A DNA stretch of 6,300 nt from Gammaproteobacteria bacterium (lineage in GTDB: Bacteria; Pseudomonadota; Gammaproteobacteria; Arenicellales; DRJH01). The stretch is taken from the NCBI GenBank assembly GCA_011052285.1, contig DRJH01000416.1:1-6300 (forward strand), read 5' to 3'. The notes under the pieces were generated by a model. It had not been told where the DNA came from. It made no database searches and saw only the letters and a list, made by a program, of their open reading frames with translations. The position numbers and the translations under genes were made by a program. Below are positions 6,198 to 6,300 of this stretch, in pieces. How positions within the stretch are numbered: the stretch's first letter is position 1; each line of letters starts with the position of its first letter.

Positions 6198-6300
6198 ATG
6201 AGAAATTGCCGCATGTAAAAATAACCTTATGATAAATATATAGAAATGTTCTTCTATTTGGCCGCACTTTCCTGTGTTTTAGATGAAACCAGACAAGACA
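6198..6300. other. AT-rich non-coding tail to the window edge
   Basis: No convincing ORF on either strand. The only hairpin found is ATAGAA/TTCTAT (6240-6245 with 6252-6257, 6-base loop), too AT-rich and without a clear T-run to call a terminator. The break in the chain of overlapping genes suggests that the next gene has its own start signals. Confidence 0.5.
6206..6233 (+). promoter_or_regulatory. Candidate sigma70-type promoter after the AlbA_2 gene
   Basis: TATGAT (6228-6233) differs from the consensus -10 at one base. TTGCCG (6206-6211) is a 4-of-6 match to the -35, with a 16-base spacer. It could serve a gene to the right, perhaps hsdR. In AT-rich DNA such matches arise by chance, so this is weak. 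Confidence 0.25.

Noticed and set aside
1..6300. CRISPR array, tRNA, rRNA, insertion sequence or integrase
   Set aside because: No regular repeat-spacer pattern, no tRNA-like cloverleaf and no transposase or recombinase motifs were seen on either strand.

Overview
The window is a bacterial defence locus: a type I restriction-modification operon with a second, different system nested inside it. Base composition is near-balanced. The HsdM/HsdS style and Shine-Dalgarno-led, overlapping genes suggest a proteobacterium (gamma or beta), but nothing here fixes the genus. All real genes are on the + strand.

Layout. (1) 2-421: the C-terminal end of HsdM, the methylase subunit, cut by the left edge. 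(2) 418-1617: HsdS, the specificity subunit, complete with two target recognition domains. (3) 1614-4338: a three-gene cassette (HNH nuclease protein, 75-residue middle component, DUF2326 SMC-like ABC ATPase) matching the predicted ABC-three-component (ABC-3C) conflict systems described from comparative genomics. (4) 4339-4518: a short linker holding a 34-codon ORF whose end reads PRLMNGEIAI, the typical C-terminus of an HsdS protein; I read this as the tail of a second, lost or displaced hsdS. (5) 4515-6197: a 560-residue Schlafen/AlbA_2 plus GHKL-like ATP-binding protein, a type often found beside hsdS and hsdR. (6) 6198-6300: AT-rich non-coding tail; no hsdR is seen, and it may lie to the right.

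Every junction from hsdM to the ABC ATPase gene is a 4-base stop/start overlap (ATGA or GTGA), and the hsdS-like tail overlaps the AlbA_2 gene in the same way. The set therefore looks co-transcribed and translationally coupled. The likely history is an hsdM-hsdS-AlbA_2(-hsdR) operon into which the ABC-3C cassette, perhaps with a new hsdS allele, was placed. The old hsdS tail, which also carries the ribosome binding site of the AlbA_2 gene, was left behind.

Functionally, HsdM and HsdS would methylate (and with HsdR cut) a bipartite DNA site. The ABC ATPase would act as a nucleic-acid or invader sensor gating the HNH nuclease through the small middle component. The AlbA_2 protein may regulate or add to either system. 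The family calls come from motifs; the cooperation between them is inference.
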